In this document: one piece after another, positions 13,731 through 16,539 of the stretch
Layout: each line of letters begins with the position of its first letter
How positions within the stretch are numbered: the stretch's first letter is position 1
NCBI GenBank assembly: GCA_937891015.1
Contig: CALAPY010000103.1
Location: forward strand, 1-16,539
Length of the DNA: 16,539 nucleotides
Direction of reading: 5' to 3'
Source: UBA2108 sp002713215
GTDB lineage: Bacteria; Bacteroidota; Bacteroidia; Flavobacteriales_G; Salibacteraceae
Made by a program: the position numbers and the translations under genes
The notes under the pieces: model-generated
Told to the model about the DNA's origin: nothing
The model's input: only the letters and a program-made list of their open reading frames with translations
The model's database searches: none

Positions 13731-16539
13731 ATGCGTTCAGTCTACACCTATCTTTTACCTGTGTTTTTTGCCTTTTTTACCTTAGGCACAATAACCGAAA
13801 GTTTCGCATCTCATATTGCTGGTGGTCAGATAACATATACGTATGTTTCTGCTGGCAGGTATGAGGTAACACTTGCATTATTTCGAGATTGTTCAGGCAT
13901 TAACATGAACACAGGAGCAAAGCAAGTAAGATTAATAAATAAATGTGGTCAGACCTGGGGGAATGCTCCAACTAATCAACGATTTAATCTGACGTATCAA
14001 GGCGTTGTAGAAGTTTCGCAGACCTGCCCATCGGCTAATACGACGTGTAATGGAGGCTCAGTACGAGGGATTCAAAAATATACCTGGAAGGGAATAGTTA
14101 CCTATCCATCGACCGCTTGCGCTAACGGCTGGTTTGTTGCTTTTAATGAAGGAAATCGTGATGCAGGTATATCCAACATAACAACAGTTCCATCGTCACA
14201 ATCGCAGTCTTTTTATGTCCATGCGTTTATAGATTCATCTTTAAGTGACACTAATAATTCTGCAACGTTTACCGCCGATCCTACACCCTATGTGTGTATT
14301 GGGCAGAGCGTTAGTTATAGTTTTGGGGCTTCAGATCCGGATGGAGACAGTTTGGTTTTTGAGTTTGCAGCAGCCCAGCGTTTAACTGGTTTTGGGGTAA
14401 ATAGAACGAATCAATCTGTAACTTATAGATCACCAACCTACTCTTATACGGAGCCTATTATTGGTGCAAAAATTAATAGAAATACGGGCGACATTAGCTT
14501 TACTGCTCCTGCGACATCAGGTAAATACGTTGTTCGAGTAGATGTTCTAGAGTATAAGTATGGTTCATCTACTCCCCATGCGAGAACGCCTCGTGATTTT
14601 CAAATTTACGTTGATCCTTGTGTTGGCAATAATGTACCAACGATAGCGGTAGGAGGCGTACTTAATGTTTCTGGTGGCGCTCGTGTAGATTCCACTACGG
14701 TTAAAAGTAAAAAAGGAAATAAAGTTTGTTATGAGGTAAAATTCAATGACGCAAATGCTGCGGATACGGTTACCGTTACTACTAACGCAAAGTCGGTTCT
14801 TCCCGGAACGGTTGTAGATTCTAGTTTAGGTGTTAATCCTGCAAACGGTAAAGTTTGTTGGACAATACCAACGACAGCATTAAACGCATACAATGTTTCC
14901 TTTTTGGCCAAAGACGATAATTGTCCGGTCAATGGCGCTGTTTCTATGACAACAACTGTGAGACTTGTAGAAGATTTGAATAATATCTCTATTACCGGTG
15001 TAAAAGAATCTTGTTTCAAGCAGAATAATGGGTCATTAACAGCGGTTTATTCAGGAGGAATTGGGCCATTTGGATTTAGGTGGGATAGTGCTGGTGTTAG
15101 AATTTCACCTCAAACGGAAACCATAGCATCTATTCCTTCCAATGTAACCTACGTTGTTACAGTGATTGATTCCTTTGATATGGATTCGGCTAAATCTACT
15201 GGATTTAACTTGGCACAAACCCTTCCTGTAACGATAGCAACTTCATCAACAACAAACATTGGATGTGATGGTGGTTGTACAGGTGAAATCAATATTACCT
15301 CGGTTTCTGGTGGAAATACCACGGTACCTGGTGTAAACGGATTTTTGTATAAATGGTCAGGAACAACAGACACTACAGCAAATCCAAAGGGATTATGTTC
15401 CGGTACACATCTTGTTACCATTTCAGATGATAATAATTGTGACACCGTATATTCGTTTTTTATAAGTCAGCCGCCGGCCGTACAGGTCTCCATGATCGAT
15501 TCCACTAACGTGAGTTGTAAGGGAGGAAGTGATGGGTCTGCGAAATCCACGGCCAAAATTACTGAATGTGGGGTTTACGGGTCTACCGCTACTAAGTGTT
15601 CCTCTACTACTGCTGCGGCAGTTGGTACTGGAAATGCATCCAATAGCTTTGCAGGAATGCCAACCCCGTTCGGTACCTCCACGGGCGCCAAGCAGCAATA
15701 TTTATATCTCGCTTCCGAATTGAAGGCGGCAGGTTTTAGTAAGGGAAGAATAAGTGCATTAAGTTTTGCACTTCAAAATACGTTTACTACAAACTTTAAA
15801 GAGTACTATTTAAGCATTGGGTGTACAGACTCTACAAACCTTGACAGTGGGTTTATCAATAGTGGATTTCAGGTTTATTCCGCAACAACTCACTCGTTTA
15901 GTGTTGCCGACTTAACTTCCAATGAGCCAAAAGTTACGTTTGATCAGGAGTTCGAATGGGACGGAAATTCCAACATTGTTGTAACAATATGTTTTAGTAA
16001 ATCGGGAACATTTAATGCACAATGTAAATACTCAACTACCTCATTTAATTCCGTTGCGTATTTTGCATCTGACACGAGTAACGCATGTGTTTCGGATACG
16101 GCAACATTTATAGTTAAAACAAGACCCAATATTAAATTTCTTTACTGTGATGCCGCAATAACGTATTCATGGAATACTACACCTGTGCAGACAGATAGTG
16201 CTGCGATTAACCTAAAGGCAGGAAGCTATAGAGTAATAGCTAGTAACCTGGCTGGTTGTAAGGATACGGCAACGGTTACCATTACAGAGCCACTTGTTGG
16301 ATTACAACTTGACTCGACACTTATTTCTAACCCAACTTGTAATGGAGGAAACAATGGCTCAGCATCCGTTCAGGTAACTGGAGGAACTCCCGGCTTCACA
16401 TTTGCCTGGCCAACTGGTGTTACCACATCACCGGATAGTGTTGCAAATAACTTACAAGGAGGAGTAAAGTATGTGGTAACTGTAACCGACTCAAAAGGTT
16501 GTACTGATACGGTATCAGTTCAATTGACAGATCCCGCCG
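13731..16539 (+). CDS. Large SprB-repeat surface protein (partial, runs off right edge)
   Basis: 936 codons are visible without a stop, from the ATG at 13731 to the edge, so the C-terminus and sorting domain are unseen. Signal peptide at 1-26 (ends TITESFA). Residues 27-303 are an N-terminal module like that of the two left-edge paralogs: SHIAGGQITYTYVSAGRYEV, DPDGDSL at 202-208, and RDFQIYVDPC ... NNVP at the end. About 304-418 is a beta domain. SprB-type repeats follow at about 419-496, 498-583, 586-854 (interrupted by the insertion at 609-809) and 856-935; typical repeat text is CNGGNNGSASVQVTGGTPGF and VVTVTDSKGCTDT. SprB is the mobile gliding adhesin of Flavobacterium; this protein shares its repeat type but is not shown to be its ortholog. 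It probably continues for many more repeats and ends in a CHU_C domain (inference). Confidence 0.88.
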   Translation, partial: MRSVYTYLLPVFFAFFTLGTITESFASHIAGGQITYTYVSAGRYEVTLALFRDCSGINMNTGAKQVRLINKCGQTWGNAPTNQRFNLTYQGVVEVSQTCPSANTTCNGGSVRGIQKYTWKGIVTYPSTACANGWFVAFNEGNRDAGISNITTVPSSQSQSFYVHAFIDSSLSDTNNSATFTADPTPYVCIGQSVSYSFGASDPDGDSLVFEFAAAQRLTGFGVNRTNQSVTYRSPTYSYTEPIIGAKINRNTGDISFTAPATSGKYVVRVDVLEYKYGSSTPHARTPRDFQIYVDPCVGNNVPTIAVGGVLNVSGGARVDSTTVKSKKGNKVCYEVKFNDANAADTVTVTTNAKSVLPGTVVDSSLGVNPANGKVCWTIPTTALNAYNVSFLAKDDNCPVNGAVSMTTTVRLVEDLNNISITGVKESCFKQNNGSLTAVYSGGIGPFGFRWDSAGVRISPQTETIASIPSNVTYVVTVIDSFDMDSAKSTGFNLAQTLPVTIATSSTTNIGCDGGCTGEINITSVSGGNTTVPGVNGFLYKWSGTTDTTANPKGLCSGTHLVTISDDNNCDTVYSFFISQPPAVQVSMIDSTNVSCKGGSDGSAKSTAKITECGVYGSTATKCSSTTAAAVGTGNASNSFAGMPTPFGTSTGAKQQYLYLASELKAAGFSKGRISALSFALQNTFTTNFKEYYLSIGCTDSTNLDSGFINSGFQVYSATTHSFSVADLTSNEPKVTFDQEFEWDGNSNIVVTICFSKSGTFNAQCKYSTTSFNSVAYFASDTSNACVSDTATFIVKTRPNIKFLYCDAAITYSWNTTPVQTDSAAINLKAGSYRVIASNLAGCKDTATVTITEPLVGLQLDSTLISNPTCNGGNNGSASVQVTGGTPGFTFAWPTGVTTSPDSVANNLQGGVKYVVTVTDSKGCTDTVSVQLTDPA
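15555..16157 (+). other. Domain of about 200 residues inserted inside the third SprB repeat
   Basis: Residues 609-809 of the right-edge protein. The repeat begins normally (VSCKGGSDGSAKSTA, 594-608) and its second half resumes at ITYSWN (810-815), ending GCKDTATVTITEP. The inserted part has QYLYLASELKAAGFSKG, ISALSF, FEWDGNSNIVVTICF and RPNIKF (798-803). I recall this set of motifs from other Bacteroidota surface proteins as a stand-alone beta domain, but I cannot name its family. Boundaries are accurate to a few residues. The frame is open throughout, so this is a nested domain and does not break the gene. Confidence 0.6.

Noticed and set aside
14729..16129. Minus-strand open frames inside the right-edge surface protein gene.
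   Set aside because: The plus strand is open throughout with signal peptide and SprB repeats; the opposite frames show no domains and are shadows.

Overview
The window is a gene-dense, AT-rich piece of a chromosome from a member of the Bacteroidota, most likely a Flavobacteriales-like marine or gliding lineage. The lineage call is an inference from several features: type A and type B (CHU_C / gliding motility-associated) type IX secretion sorting domains, SprB-type repeats, a GldH-like lipoprotein, absence of Shine-Dalgarno sequences, and several promoters of the Bacteroidota form TTTG...TAnnTTTG. No tRNA, rRNA, insertion sequence or CRISPR array is visible.

Layout. 1-3292 (minus strand): two tandem paralogous secreted surface proteins. 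The left one is cut by the window edge; the right one is complete and ends in a CHU_C sorting domain. 3390-5141 (plus): an NtrC-type sigma-54 response regulator and a stand-alone HPt phosphotransfer protein, 3 bp apart, behind a very good promoter. 5142-5551: the only long gene-free stretch. It holds a promoter, two tandem hairpin repeats exactly 90 nt apart and a strong intrinsic terminator, together a candidate small RNA of about 270 nt that I do not recognise, followed by a 10-bp inverted repeat at the start of the next gene. 5552-6028 (plus): GldH-like lipoprotein. 6030-9401 (minus): an MsbA-like ABC exporter followed by a SprB-repeat protein with a type A sorting domain. 9499-12210 (plus): rbfA, a LolC/FtsX-type permease and an exported bleomycin-hydrolase-like (C1B) cysteine peptidase, tightly packed. 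12214-13470 (minus): aspartate kinase. 13731 to the right edge (plus): a very large SprB-repeat surface protein, cut by the edge.

How it fits together. Four genes encode T9SS-exported surface proteins. Three of these (both left paralogs and the right-edge protein) share a related N-terminal module of about 260-280 residues joined to different C-terminal parts. The right-edge protein also has a separate domain of about 200 residues inserted inside one SprB repeat. With the GldH-like lipoprotein this suggests a region devoted to gliding or adhesion, interspersed with housekeeping genes (rbfA, aspartate kinase, transporters).

The most interesting part is 3390-5449: a LuxO/LuxU-like pair (NtrC-family regulator plus HPt) next to a candidate structured RNA. 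The layout recalls the Vibrio luxO-luxU-qrr1 arrangement, but the RNA has a housekeeping-type promoter rather than a visible sigma-54 one, so the regulatory link is only a hypothesis.
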